Below, in pieces: positions 50,980 through 62,989 of a DNA stretch of 64,000 nt. Both the position numbers and the translations under genes were made by a program. How positions within the stretch are numbered: position 1 is the first letter of the stretch; each line of letters begins with the position of its first letter. Below the pieces are notes generated by a model. That model did not search any database, had not been told where the DNA came from, and saw nothing but the letters and a program-made list of their open reading frames with translations. The DNA is from Albugo candida (lineage: Eukaryota > Oomycota > Peronosporomycetes > Albuginales > Albuginaceae): the NCBI GenBank assembly GCA_905220665.1, contig CAJNAR010000165.1:310001-374000 (forward strand). Reading direction: 5' to 3'.

Positions 50980-53480
50980 ATACTCTATTGATCATGCGCA
51001 GTTGTCGCACGTCATCCAAAGCACTACCATTCAACTCCTACACTCAAGAATAGAATATAACAATGCGATCCAATGATCAAGTGCTGTCTGGATGATTTTT
51101 TCCGGGTTCGGAGTGCATGCGTCGCCTTGGTCCACCTATCTGGTCTGATTGTTTGCATTGCACTGTTGGAATCAATTTTCATTAGCCCTCCCATCTCGAC
51201 AACCTGAGGAGGTCGCTCTGTTTTTCGACCTTGCTGTGGCGATTGCCAAAAAATGATCAGCCTCTTTTGAAGTGAATACCTTATTTGACATCCGTGTTTA
51301 CAAGGGAATAATCGGAAAGTGGGTTCCATGCACTGGGTTGCAAAGTTTAACCTCTTCATCCCAACCCAACGGCTGCGAGCACCGAGTTGTAGTTAGTCGT
51401 GACCAACTCAGATAGAGCTTGAAGGCGTTCCTTGGCAAACATGTGTCGAAATGTATTCACACGGTGACGTCTATGACACTAACGGGTAAAACGCATGTCT
51501 ATATCCCAATCCCACTTCACTGGTTCGGATAATATCAGTGTAGCATATTTGTTCTCGAGTAGGGGGAGAGCAGGGGTTGCTTCACCATGGTTTGTGGGAT
51601 TCCCCGGGGTGTGAGTTGGAAGGAGAGTTGAACTCGGATTATATTTGATCGGAGCGATCTTCCTGCTGGGCCAACTCTTTCCGTATTAAAATTGGGAAAC
51701 CCAACAATGCCGAAGCGAGCATGGTTACCTTCTTTGGTGTTTTTTTAACTGTAGTTGGCGTGGTAACAACGGCTACTGGATACAAATAGTATGGGAGACG
51801 CTGAACAAAAGGTGGAAGCTCCTTCAAAATCGGAACAGTCTTAGATCGTCCAGGAAGAGTTGTTTGCCGAATGTGATTTGATCGCATACCATAAAAATAA
51901 ACACTAATGCTGCTGGTAACGTGGAAGATGCAAAGAAATTCCTCTTTTCGAAAGAACCAGTCTTTTCGAGGCATATGCTTCTCGGAATGTACCAAGAAGG
52001 CAAAACAACCTCCTGCCCAACTTTCAGACCGACTCCAAAAACGTCAAGATAATACCAGCGCACTAAATTGTCGTACTCTTTGATGAAGTACTTTACACCC
52101 AGAACAGTGAACGATTATCACTGAAGCTGTTAACACGCGTTGACGGACACAACCTTCAATCCAAATCCCTTCATTTTGGCAACTATCCAAGAAAGATTCG
52201 AAAACCGGATACATTGATGCCCGAGGAGTGGGGTTAGTGATATCAGTGCGAGTACGTTTCCTACATTATAGGAAAAATTGCTTTTGAAATCTTGACAGGA
52301 CGTGCTGCATCAAATATGGCAGCCACAACGGACCAAAACGGATACTATATGGCATTAAGTTCAAATATTGCAGAAATATCTGAAGTTCTCGGCTTTGGAA
52401 GCTCCAATACTATTGCGATTTGGCTTTAGCATTGTCTTTGCGCCAAAACTCTTCCGATTTAATAAGGTCTGTTAGAGTGCGATGTTTGGTTTCGTTCCCA
52501 CTTTCAGTTGCCTTGGCACCACCTTCTGTCGAGGCAGTGTATAGTATCAACTTTACCACCCTGGCCGTCACATCGGGGGTTAGAGTACTTTTCACGTCAT
52601 CGCATAGGAGTAATGACTCATCAACACTCATGATGCCACTCAAGGCCGGGTGACTCACGAGCGTTACCACGTCAATGATTTTAGACGGTAGAAGCTGGGA
52701 CTGCGTCGATATAGCCACTTGAACCGTTCTTTGGAGATAGAATGACTAAAAGTAATCGGAAAGGATGATTTTCGAGCTTTTGCTACTTAATTGGCAGGTT
52801 ACATAGTAGCCGGCTACTTGAGAAGTCGAAATGAATGGAAAGAAGATTCCGGTCCACGAATAAACTCATAAATCGTTACTTCAGCTGATAATGCAGGCTA
52901 CAAATAGAAAAACAATTGTCTGACAATATTTCGCTCGCCCAAAATATGAGACTTAGTACTTCTTCTAAAGTACAGGATTATCAATCATATAGGCCTGTGA
53001 GTGCTTCTTAGTGAGCTTCAGGATAAGGTGCTTTAAATAGGTGAGAAATTCGAATGTTGTTTTCTTGCACTGCGTTTCCTGAAGAATGAGCCTCACGGGC
53101 GGCGATGTCAGGTTTTTGCTTGTTTGTCTCTCACATTTGACTTCAGTTTTTTCAGCTGATATGCTGCTTCGTATGTAGAGACTTGGCTGGTAGTGGATCT
53201 GGCCGCGCATTCGTGGGACGAATACATGGTTTGGTGTGCTAAGTTGGTCATTTTTTACATCCGGTGAAAGCAAACCTGTTGCTTCAGTGTTGCTGTATGT
53301 ATTAAATATGGTATGTGTTCTAAGGCTCTCTGTAGTGCCGTGACGAGGGCTTCATGATCTTCTGTTAGCTCTTCCTGGATGATACGGTAATTAATGTCTG
53401 CGTTTAGCGGCCAAGTGACTTTTACTTTATAAAAACGTTTTACTGCTATGACCTTGGATCGAGCCTTTTTTAGTTATCTC
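50980..53480 (-). pseudogene. LINE ORF1-like region
   Basis: From about 53480 the minus strand gives successive open segments that look coding: FYKVKVTWPLNADINYRI (near 53440), the 53273-52965 frame, the 52718-52410 frame (VVTLVSHPALSGIMSVDE), a segment with YYLDVFGVGLKVGQEVVLP (near 52050), and RHRVNTFRHMFAKERLQ (near 51450). They run into the endonuclease region on the same strand, so I read them as one decayed first ORF. I see no unambiguous RNA-binding motif, so part of it could belong to another element. Confidence 0.45.
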
Positions 53481-53489
53481 GAATAGCAT

Positions 53490-55735
53490 ACCGTCAAGTC
53501 AATATCACAACATTGAAAATCTCGACCGTCTCAAGGTTGGCTGATTTTCTCGCCCCCTAGGTAGTAATTTTTCATGATCACACTAGTTTCGCTCCAAAAA
53601 CTCAAAGTGATGACAAAGTATAAACTATTTTCCCTGCAAGATCCCACATCAATATTACTACTATTAAAGATAACTTTTGAGCGATCACGATAAAGATGTC
53701 TTAATAGAGCATCACCTCCGAGTGATCAGCTTAAAGATGCCTTGATTTAATTCTGTCTGGTTTCCACTAAGTGTTACTTTGCTGGAATCGTGATTACTAT
53801 ACACGGCGATATTCTTGACATGAGCGTAGATGCCACGTACAGCATCTTTTCGCTTGTCCATTGCGCAGTACGAGAAGGCTACTTCTTACTCGATTAGTTA
53901 CCTTTTCAGCTGCTGCTCTTCCGAACTATGCATAGTGGACTTTGGCGCTTCCTTTGCCAAAGATCATTTATAAAGCTGCGAACAGTTTGTGTCACATTTC
54001 ACGTCGATCTGATTGCAAATATATAGCATAGGTACCATAGATTTGAATTTGATCTGGTCATACCAATTGATATGAATCTTTCAGCAACACGAGCAAATAC
54101 CTATATGGCAACAGTACTCCGAATAAGCGATAAAAACGATAGCTTTTTGTTTCTAGTTAAGAGTGTACGGATCTATATATTTTTATTATGATTTACGATC
54201 GTATTGCAGCATAATCGTACAAATGCTCTTCGTTTGATGATAACCTCAGTAAATTGATGTTTTCAGAGCTACAATCAGGAATACATAAAGTGATATGCAG
54301 CTGTCTGCGGTTCCGTCTGGTTCTTCACCACATTTTTGGATAATTGAGTCAAAGTTCTATGCAGACGTTTTGCATGTTAAAAATCTCTTCATGAGACCAG
54401 CGACTTTCAACATTCGATAACAGTCGTTTGGTGTTTGCTATTCTGTAGCACCGTTGCACCCTAGAAATGAAGTCAAATCATGTTCAAGCTTCTTGTCACG
54501 AAATTTTTTCCGCGCACCCATTGATAGAATCAATAAGTGGCAGCTTTCTTATAATAGAAGAGCATGTCACGCATTCAGTTCAGCGTGATGCAACACTTTT
54601 AGTAGGTGATGCTAGACAGTAGAGCTGTCAACTTACAGAGATGTTTTCAATCCAGGTCTCGTTTCCTCCCGAAATATCTTGCGCAGAGTCTTCCTCATTC
54701 AGATATTTGATTTCCTTAGCCTTCAAAAATGGCTTCTTGCCCTTCTCAGAAGTGTAATGAATAAAGTCACGATACCTGATCCGTGCGAGTTCTGTGATAG
54801 TAGTGTTAAGTTAGTTTTCCATAGTTTTAATATTGCTATATTTGCCCAGGACGAACCACGCGGCATCGCTGGCAGTCACATTACACGACAGAGGCTTCCT
54901 ACTGAAGCACTTTGTTTTCACTAATATCGTATAATAATTTGGCTGCGACCATACTATGCATTTGAACTCGCCCTAGATTTTTAGACGACTGTGTCGAAAG
55001 TCGTATGCCAGATCGAAAATCCAAGCGGTTGCATTCGATTATTCTGCAATTCCGTCTTGTATAGTAGAAGACACAATGATCTGCAGTAGTAACTTATAAG
55101 ACGAACGAAGTTGTCTATGACCGCGGATGAGAATTTTTTTGCTAGTAATTATAATTCAGTCGATGAAATTACTCTGCGGTATTTCCTTGATGCTTGAGCT
55201 ACAACGCCAATGCGTATCGACGCTGTTTCCTATTATTGCTTGCTTTACATCGTGTAAGAACGTTTCCGTATCCTCGGAGATGGTTTGTTTTGTTGTTGCC
55301 TTGTATCTTATCATTCCTCGATTTATTCTAATGTTCCAATAGTCGAAGAAATTTACTATCTGTATTGATGAGTAGCAGGACTGGACGATGTTCATTCGCC
55401 ATTGCCTGATTGAAACAATTTTAAATGTATCATTGGCATGTTCCATCTATGAATATACGCAATTGGAAAGAATTGACAGCTTGAATGAACGCACATATGC
55501 GCTCGTCCTTTATGCGTTGCCACAAAAAGTTGAATTAAGATATAAGAGACAGAAAGCGTTTCCCAATAGAAGTGCTTGAAGCGATTCTAGACTGAAGTAG
55601 GGTGGTTGCGCTTGGTGGAAGGGATTTGCAATGTAAGTAATAAATCTCGGATCAGCAAATAATCAAATGACGGAATGGATATTAATTTAAAGTAAGCTGA
55701 CATATCGGTGCCGTTCGCCTTAAAGTGTTTGCTTT
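53490..55735. other. Intergenic DNA, no gene recognised
   Basis: Short frames only, for example 54679-54924 (+) and 55446-55156 (-; 96 codons with an acidic middle part). None shows a recognisable domain. Confidence 0.45.
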
Positions 55736-55741
55736 GGTCTT

Positions 55742-56150
55742 ATGAAAGCAAAGCTGGTCAAAATTGTTCTTATAGCTAAATACAGAAGAAGTTGCAAGTT
55801 TGAGGTTATAAATTGCTACCGCCCTCGTCTCGAACGAATTGAAGCGTCCATCTCACCCCTTATGTCTGTAGGGTGTGAAGTAAGTACACGGACGCAACTT
55901 ACAGCAATGAGAAGTCATCTCATGCGTTTACTCAGAAATTCATGGGCATCTCAAGCCCTTATCGTCCGACTTTTAGGGAAGAAATGGTGACGCATAACTG
56001 GTACACAATCTATACTTCTTGCAGGAGATTTCAATGTTGGGAGGAAATTTTTCAATCCATCGTCTTACGTAAGATGGAGTTTTCTTGTTTCACGATTCTT
56101 TACTATCACATTGAAAATTGTGCCGGTTCTTTGACGTCGACAACCTAGAG
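55742..56150 (+). pseudogene. Possible second LINE endonuclease fragment
   Basis: A frame from 55742 contains EVINCYRPRLERI, like the N-Y-R-P strand of LINE endonucleases. After a break, another frame reads ILLAGDFNVGRKF (near 56015-56055), with the conserved GDFN. The spacing between the two fits an APE-type endonuclease. No RT is found next to it, so it would be an isolated fragment. Confidence 0.35.
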
Positions 56151-56754
56151 AAAATATAGACAAAACTAATCAAGAGGAATAAGGATAACGTAAAGTTTCT
56201 GGAAAATTTTATGGAAGGTATCTGTGGTGAATAATGGTGGTTAAAATGAAACCAGTCGGATATGCGACTTAAATAGTGTCCATCATTTTATCATGAACAG
56301 TACGGTACACGTAGATATATGGTACACATCAGTCTACATCATATTTATTGGACAATAAACCAATGGCTATTGGCGAACCCTTCCTGTAGGCTTCAAATGA
56401 CTGGTATGGTGAACAAACAACCTTGAAAATACAATAAATATACTTTTTGGTTCATATTGCTGCGCAGTGTTTCCGGATTATTCGAGACCTTTGATGAAGG
56501 ACTTCGAGCAGTCTAACCCGAAGACCACCACACTGACCTTTGAAATAAACGTGTAGCCATTCGTAGCACAAAAGTGCTTGAGTGTTCCTGTACAACTCGT
56601 GCTATCGAGTCTGGTTCGATAACTGCGCACCTCAGCATTGTTTAATTTAAGCACTTTCAAAGATTTTGCATTACCAATATTTTTCACGATACGGATTTTC
56701 ACAATTGTTCATCTATGATTTAAAAGTAAAGAAGACCGGTACTTGTTTGGTGAG

Positions 56755-57291
56755 CTAAGCAGTAATACGACGATGTGCTGTTTTTTGTTCTCGGTTGAGG
56801 TTTGCGATAAATAGACTATGTGAGGATATGAGGAATTCATTTCTATTCGGGGCGGTTGTGGAGCGAATTACTCCATAAGAAATTAGTCGATTTTTCGACG
56901 AAGGTTGGAGATGGTCATGATTCGAATTCGATTGAAGAAGGTAACCAGTATTTTGTCTCTGTAAAAGACATGTACACCTGGAATACCGGCACCCATGCCA
57001 CAAGATCATCACGAACCAATATGAGCCTTTGTCATAGCAAAATGCCTTCATAAAAAATATTTCAGATCCCAGGGTACGATTGTAATTTCTATTTTTAGGG
57101 AGTCTTATTTTTATAACTAAAGATATTTTTTCAGTTTGATTATCGACGACACAGTAATGTCTAAGAAGACGAAATTTTTCTCGAGTCGCGAAACTGTTCG
57201 GACGCCTTTTTATTCCGTAGATGCGACAGGGTGTATCAGTCGTAATAAAGTACTTCGCACAGCTAATGCGCTGTATTGAGATATTCAACAT
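56755..57291 (-). CDS. Unrecognised 178-codon ORF
   Basis: This is the longest open frame in the window that I could not assign. It is basic (many Arg, Asn), has Cys scattered including a CRYSRCTC cluster, and has no signal peptide. The Cys spacing does not match the CCG units. Composition and lack of context leave chance as a serious possibility. Confidence 0.22.
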   Translation of the reverse strand: MLNISIQRISCAKYFITTDTPCRIYGIKRRPNSFATREKFRLLRHYCVVDNQTEKISLVIKIRLPKNRNYNRTLGSEIFFMKAFCYDKGSYWFVMILWHGCRYSRCTCLLQRQNTGYLLQSNSNHDHLQPSSKNRLISYGVIRSTTAPNRNEFLISSHSLFIANLNREQKTAHRRITA

Positions 57292-57349
57292 GCTGAGAGC
57301 GTCATAAAGTCAGAATGAATGTCATTTATATTCGCACGTAGCTAATGAG

Positions 57350-57610
57350 GTGGATTCTGCAATGCATCACTGCAAGGCATCGAGCATCCACGCATTGGGT
57401 TATAACAGAGAATCAAAGAAGTTTGAAAAGTACAAGACATGTCGTACTGCGCTTGTTCGGCTGATAAACATCATTTCGTGGATTGTGCTACGAAATGTTT
57501 ACAAACAGCTGCAATGGCATCTCAATAGAGGGCGTATTACAAGTGAAAGTTGCTTCACCGATAAGATCAATTCACAAATGTTGCATTGCCTGGGTAACGC
57601 TTTCCTCTAA
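57350..57610 (+). CDS. Unrecognised 86-codon ORF
   Basis: An open frame with five Cys and a hydrophobic patch (LVRLINIISWIVLRNVY). It lies 1.5 kb upstream of CCG copy C on the same strand. No signal peptide and no match to the CCG unit pattern. It may be debris of a gene or chance. Confidence 0.2.
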   Translation: MDSAMHHCKASSIHALGYNRESKKFEKYKTCRTALVRLINIISWIVLRNVYKQLQWHLNRGRITSESCFTDKINSQMLHCLGNAFL

Positions 57611-59157
57611 ACAACTTTATGTTCGTGAGCTAAGTGTATGAGGCGGATGCGCACTGCTTGATATTGAATTTACTGAACCACTGCAAATTGTCTTACATCA
57701 GACTGTCAAACAATTGATTCAAGTAATATAAAGTCTTGCAGTTTGGCGACCGAGTTATACACACCTAAATTTTTTGTGGTCGCATGTTCGTGAACATAGT
57801 GGAACTTCATAACGACATCCAGCCATATTCACTTCGCTTTATCGAGATTCACCGTGTGTAAGCGATACCACTTACTTACAAACAAAAGTTCTACATGCTT
57901 TCAGGTGCTCGTTAATATGTTTTCGAGCTAAGACGGACAGGTTGCCTTGTTCGGGAATGTGTAGTCGCCTTTTTATAGATCGTTGTCATGATCGACTCGA
58001 CCACCGTAAACATGAACTGCTGCGACTTCATTGAGTTTATTGGATGGGACTGAAAATGTGTTATAGCGCTGCTTATGCCGAGAATGTTTTGATACTAATG
58101 ACATTAGGATCACTCACTACGCCGTAGCCATACCCGATGTGCCTCATCTTTTTCTAGGAGCTGAATTCCTGCTAGAATTATGAGATTTTAGAACTCGTCA
58201 GCATTAGTCACTTCGGTTTTTTCTAATAGGTTGATCAGCTTACATAAACTGAGACTTTTGATTTCCAAGGAGCTTGGTTGATGCTACTTCCATCATGATC
58301 AGAGTATTTTGCCTCAGGATTTTCTTTGTGTCTCGATGTGTACATTATTTGTAGTATTTCTGCGCATTATGAAAAATTTACAACTTTTGTTCGCTCTATA
58401 TTATACATGATATGACTCCAGAGTGTCGTCTTACCTCAAATATACATTTAAAAGCCAAAGCCCTTGAATATGCGCATACCGATTGCATTAAAATCTCAAA
58501 GGAGAATCAAAGTAGATTTCAACGCCGTCGGTTCCATTTGAAAACTACTCAAGACATGCTTGAGAATGAAGGAAGCTGTATTAGAAGTATGCAATTATTC
58601 ACTTTCTGTTGTTTGCCGAATCAATTTTTACTAGAATACATTAAATCCTGTTGCTGGTATGCCTTTCCATGTGCGATCCGCTAGTAACAAAATAGTCGAA
58701 ATAAACTTGAGAATTCTTCTGTATAAGTATCCATTTGTTAGTATTCCATCGCATCGTCAGCAAAATTTTTTCTTATCTGCTTTATAGGCAATCGCAAAAT
58801 TGTCCCTGGGAAGCCATACCACATTTTGCTGCGAAATTGGTTTTGGTTCCTGAATTGCTCGCAATTCTTGATGCTAGGTTCGAAACAGATATCAGCCGGT
58901 AGGAATCTCGATGATGCAACACGTGAGTTCGTGAGGTTGTGGTAGAATTATTAACGACAATCTCCCCTAACGGAGCTGTAGACATCTTCTCACCGAGAAT
59001 GAAGCAAGGGATCGAGACATACATCAGCTTTCCCAATAAAGTGTTGAGGGATATCGAATCACACGATGAACACGGCTCGATAGCGCTGATTGGTTTATAT
59101 TGAGCAATGGCAACAATTATTCTATACTTATCGCACATTGTTTACAATCAGATTTGA

Positions 59158-61173
59158 ATGGTGAGAAGTACGCGTGGCTTAATCTGTCTGATTATAGTCG
59201 CTTCAACGGTAACTCACATCGCGGAGTGCGGCTTCAGAACGTTACACTCCACATTCAATCCTAAACGCACAAGTCTGGAAAAATGTCACACCTGTCTATT
59301 AAAAGACGCCGGTGCGAGGCGTTTGATCTTGATGAAACAGTCGATTTCAAAACTAACAATAACCATCACATATCTTATAAAAGGACCGAGCTCCTTCTAC
59401 TACAACGTGGAAAGTCTTTGCTTTGGAGCGACTAAGTGCGGAATCGTGGAAATTGAAGATTATATATCTTCGGATGAAGAAAAAAGAGAAGCAGAAGAGA
59501 ACCATCCGATTAGGGACAATGCACAGTATCTATGCTTGATAAAATACGCATCATCTCACTCACTCTCGTGTATGAGCTCTCTCAGAGAAATCAGCGGATC
59601 AGAAGTAATGTGGAATTTTCTATCGCGCGATGTATCCCTACCTCAAATCTTTCATTTGTACCTTCTGCGTACGTCCAAGACTCTACAACGAATCACCGAC
59701 TTTTATCAGTTAGGAAAGGCTTGCACCGGTTCAACTTTTGCACTATCGAAGGACTCGTGTTACTCATTTGTCAAAACGATGTTCGAGCTAGACCAGGCTA
59801 CAGTTTCATCCACTTCGTCCCCATCATATCCAGCTACCGCAGAATACAGCTTGCGATTTGGCCATCAAACTGCCCATACAGATGAACTGACTTTATAAGA
59901 ACAAGTGAAACAAACTGAGAAGAGTCTAGGAATGTCTTCCTCTTGCTTCCGTACTCAAAGATTAGGTGATTCCTCGAAACTTTGCTTATCGTGTGTATCA
60001 TCCCAAGAGAAAACAGCAATTGTGTTCATGGGAAGAGATTTCGAACATCTGAAATTCAAAGACTCAAGTTCTAGAGGTGAATATGAAATGCCATACTTAT
60101 ATTACAGATTCTCGAATGAGGGATTTGGTAAGGACACATTTCGCAAATGCAGAGGCATATGTGGAGAAATGCAACCCTTTGAAACAAAAAGTGCATGTTC
60201 CGCACTTTTGAAGCAACACTTTCTTTCTTCCATCCATCGTTCACCACTAACCAAGCGCGTGGAATATCAAATAGGAAAAGCTACATCTTTATCAATACAG
60301 CAACCAAATATATGCATTTGGGTCTTTTCTGCAATGCCAACCGAATGCTTTCAATGCCTTCGCAAAGTAATGGGGATTAAACAGCTGCCCACGAAGCTTT
60401 CTCGGACAACAGTGTTATTACGCAGTAAGCAAATGAGCGTTGCCGAATGCTTCGGTCCTCAATTCAGCTACTTCAATATGCGCAACGTACCGGTCGACAT
60501 ATGTAATTACGAAGAAAGATCGATGATGCCCTCACATCTACGAACAGGTCTGAAGCAAGCTTTCAGCTTTGATCTCAACATGGAACCGGATCCAGAAATC
60601 GATTTGGAATACATGTCAACGTTAGTGCAGCAGCGTTCACCGTCTTCGACGAGTGATTCGAAGGAAATCCCCCTGCCAGATTTTGGAGCCCTTACGACAG
60701 TGATCCATTTCAATATAGGCAAAAGCATGCAGCTCAATTTTTTCCTATGCGTTATATGCCTTGTCGTTCATGAAGAAGTACTCTTGGTCTCTGTTGAGCA
60801 GGCGCATATATGGGTAACAAAAGAACAAAGGGAAGTTAGAGGGTTTTCTGAATGCGACAAAGAGTGTTCCGATTCCGCGCAGCTCGGGCCGAGGCCGGAG
60901 TTTCAATTTGACGATTTCCAGCTATTACAACCTGTCTCAGTTGACGATGTGGTAGACATTTTTTGCGGAGACAACGAGGCAGAAGAATGGTTTCGTGTAT
61001 CGAAGTCAAAGAAACACATGTCTAAAGATGAAATCGCATATATGGACTACACTAAGTGTGTATCCTTTCTTCAAATGCATTCCTCACCTGCTGCAACATC
61101 TGAAGGATCACAGACGCGGATTGACAAAGAAATGTCTGCTCGGAAGAAGGGAAGAAAAATAAGTGGACTGTGA
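59158..61173 (+). CDS. CCG-family secreted five-unit protein, copy C, one in-frame stop
   Basis: The ATG at 59158 starts a signal peptide (LICLIIVASTVTHIAEC, residues 8-24). A perfect CX2CX5G follows at residues 43-52 (CHTCLLKDAG), then TYLIKGPS and CFGATKC. Unit 2 (126-201) has a partly lost CxxC. A TAA at 59896-59898 (codon 247) interrupts the linker, yet the same frame then stays open for 424 codons. Unit 3 has C263, CLSC (276-279) and C331/C335. Unit 4 has C386 and a second perfect CX2CX5G (397-406, CFQCLRKVMG). Unit 5 has CVIC (531-534) and C566/C570. Between units 4 and 5 is DLNMEP (472-477, bases 60571-60588), and the tail is basic (RKKGRK, 662-667). It may act as a 246-residue two-unit protein, a readthrough product of about 670 residues, or a young pseudogene. 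Effector function is inferred from the class. Confidence 0.78.
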
Positions 61174-61179
61174 GGTCGC

Positions 61180-62985
61180 ACTCAATACATCCAGGAGGCA
61201 TAGTGACGGTTATAATGTAGAGATCTGAGATGGAATATAACTAGGACACTTTTGTCAGTTTGTCATGATGTTTTTCTCTTTGCATCGCATGCAGTTTCCA
61301 AATACTTTTGTTCCCTATAAAACACTGTCGGTCTGACTCAATATCCCGTCAGGCTTATGTAACGTTCCCTAGACATAACGCTCACTTTCATCAAAACTTG
61401 TTGCAGTGTTTCATTTCAGTCACAGAAAGTTCACCTAATAGAAAGCACATTTCTTTTCTTGGCGAAATTGTATATGTTGCCTTATTGGACTAACTTCATT
61501 CCATTCCTGAAGTACGTTTTTCCTCGCCGACACTTATCGATTGAGTGGTATAATCGGTGCTATTTCTAATGTCAATCACTTTTGGTCTTCGTGCGGTACG
61601 ATGGCTAGAAGTATGTACATGAACTAAAAGAGTCTTTACAATCCAGATACGAGATCTGCTTTTGCAACGAGAATGCAAGTCTTCAGAGACACGTGCTGAT
61701 GCCTATATAAATCTCTGCTTTCCACAATACGAGTGATCAATTATCCTCGTCTTATTTATGTTGCTTACAAGAATCTAATGCCATACAATCTTTCATACCA
61801 TATAAAAGCTTCCACGAACGCGTTCCTTCTTTTTTTCGGCTATCAATGGGCTAGAACAATTCACTTCACTTTACAGACAGGCATAGATGCGTCTGCCTGT
61901 TTTGGAATCGTTTGGATTAGAACTTGTGTCTGTGAAGTGCGGCAATGATAGGAATTGCTACTCGACTTCAGTGATTCTATAGGTCGTGCTGTGAGCTCGT
62001 TGCTGGAAGGCGTCAAATTTCACCTCTACTTGACATCCGACTGTGAGCATATTAGGCACTCTTAAGGCAAGCCTTGGATCGAATGGAACACTCGGCTGGA
62101 TGCTGTAATACTTTGAAGAGGCATTGAGATCTTCAACAGGATGCTACTTGGTATAATTCTAATACCATGCACAGGATGTCTTGTACTACCTACAAGTTTG
62201 CTGGTCCACTAACGGATTTTGGTCAATTATTGTGCGACCGGGCTCTCTCGATAGATCCAACCAAGAGAAGTTTATTTCGCAGAGATCGCGGTCTGAGACC
62301 ACCTCTGCTGCTTGAACTTGTAGAACTTGGAACCATAATTGGTTGAAACTTCCAACAAGTCAATCCAATTTGATGAGCACCTATATTTGATGGATTCCAG
62401 ATGCGTTCAAAAATACACCTTCAAAAAAGAATTCTAAAAGCAAGTGCTCACTTCGAGGAAAAAAGACGATCTAAAAGAGTACTTTTGTCTTCTACTTGGC
62501 TATCGTGGACAGCCTTCCAGTTACGGCCACTGCTTCTTATGCATTTGCATCTAGTATATCCCAATGCTATATACTTGATCATGTCCCTTTCCCTTTAGTC
62601 AATCTGTGCTATATATTTGATTGAAGCACGCTTCGACAAATATAATATGCTCCAAAGCCAACGAAACACTATTTTCTTCACTTTACCAAGTCAAACCTCA
62701 AAACCGCCATTGTCGTCATTTCTACACATACTGATTCATGGTCAGGGAAAGAGCGGCACACGTAAGGAAAATTTTGTACAAAGCTGTGCCGAATTTGTAG
62801 TATCCTCTATTCCAAATTATAACGCGTGATATGTCTCGGGGTTCCCTCGTTTAGACGTGTCTGTGCTCTTTCGACTATAGCTTGATCAATGGCTCTGTTC
62901 TCAGGATGTGTGTGGCTGATACAAATCTGCAAAACAAGGTGCTTATAAACAGTTTCACAATTTTCGTACGTAGGACACAGGGAAC
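61180..62985. other. Intergenic DNA, no gene recognised
   Basis: Frames up to 71 codons (for example 61733-61948 and 62617-62829, +) without recognisable domains. Part of 62.4-62.98 kb could be upstream remains of the lipase pseudogene, but I cannot show it. Confidence 0.45.
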
Positions 62986-62989
62986 AGTC

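Larger units (their letters stand above)
46390..53480 (-). mobile_element. LINE retrotransposon, about 7 kb, decayed
   Basis: The minus strand shows, in order, an ORF1-like region (about 53480-50980), an endonuclease (about 50450-49790), a linker, a reverse transcriptase with its key motifs (about 49290-48150) and a C-terminal Cys/His-containing tail (to about 46390). All parts carry frameshifts or stops. The protein style matches LINEs I associate with oomycetes. No poly-A tail or target-site duplication was identified, so the ends are approximate. Confidence 0.75.
56160..59150. other. Intergenic DNA upstream of CCG copy C, weak ORFs
   Basis: It contains the two unassigned ORFs listed separately (56755-57291 and 57350-57610) and several smaller frames, such as 58412-58684 (+) and 59138-58782 (-). 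The last ends 19 bases before the copy C start on the opposite strand and is probably noncoding. No core promoter motif for copy C could be identified with confidence. Confidence 0.45.

Noticed and set aside
38241..53480. RIP-like mutation (C to T bias) as the cause of decay
   Set aside because: Some nonsense changes fit C to T (a Gln codon to TAA in the LINE), but others do not (Cys codon to TGA in the gag knuckle, Cys to Arg in integrase), and frameshifts are common. No bias can be shown without a consensus.
58782..59138. Divergent gene paired with CCG copy C
   Set aside because: The 118-codon minus-strand frame starts only 19 bases from the copy C start, has no recognisable domain, and leaves no room for separate promoters.
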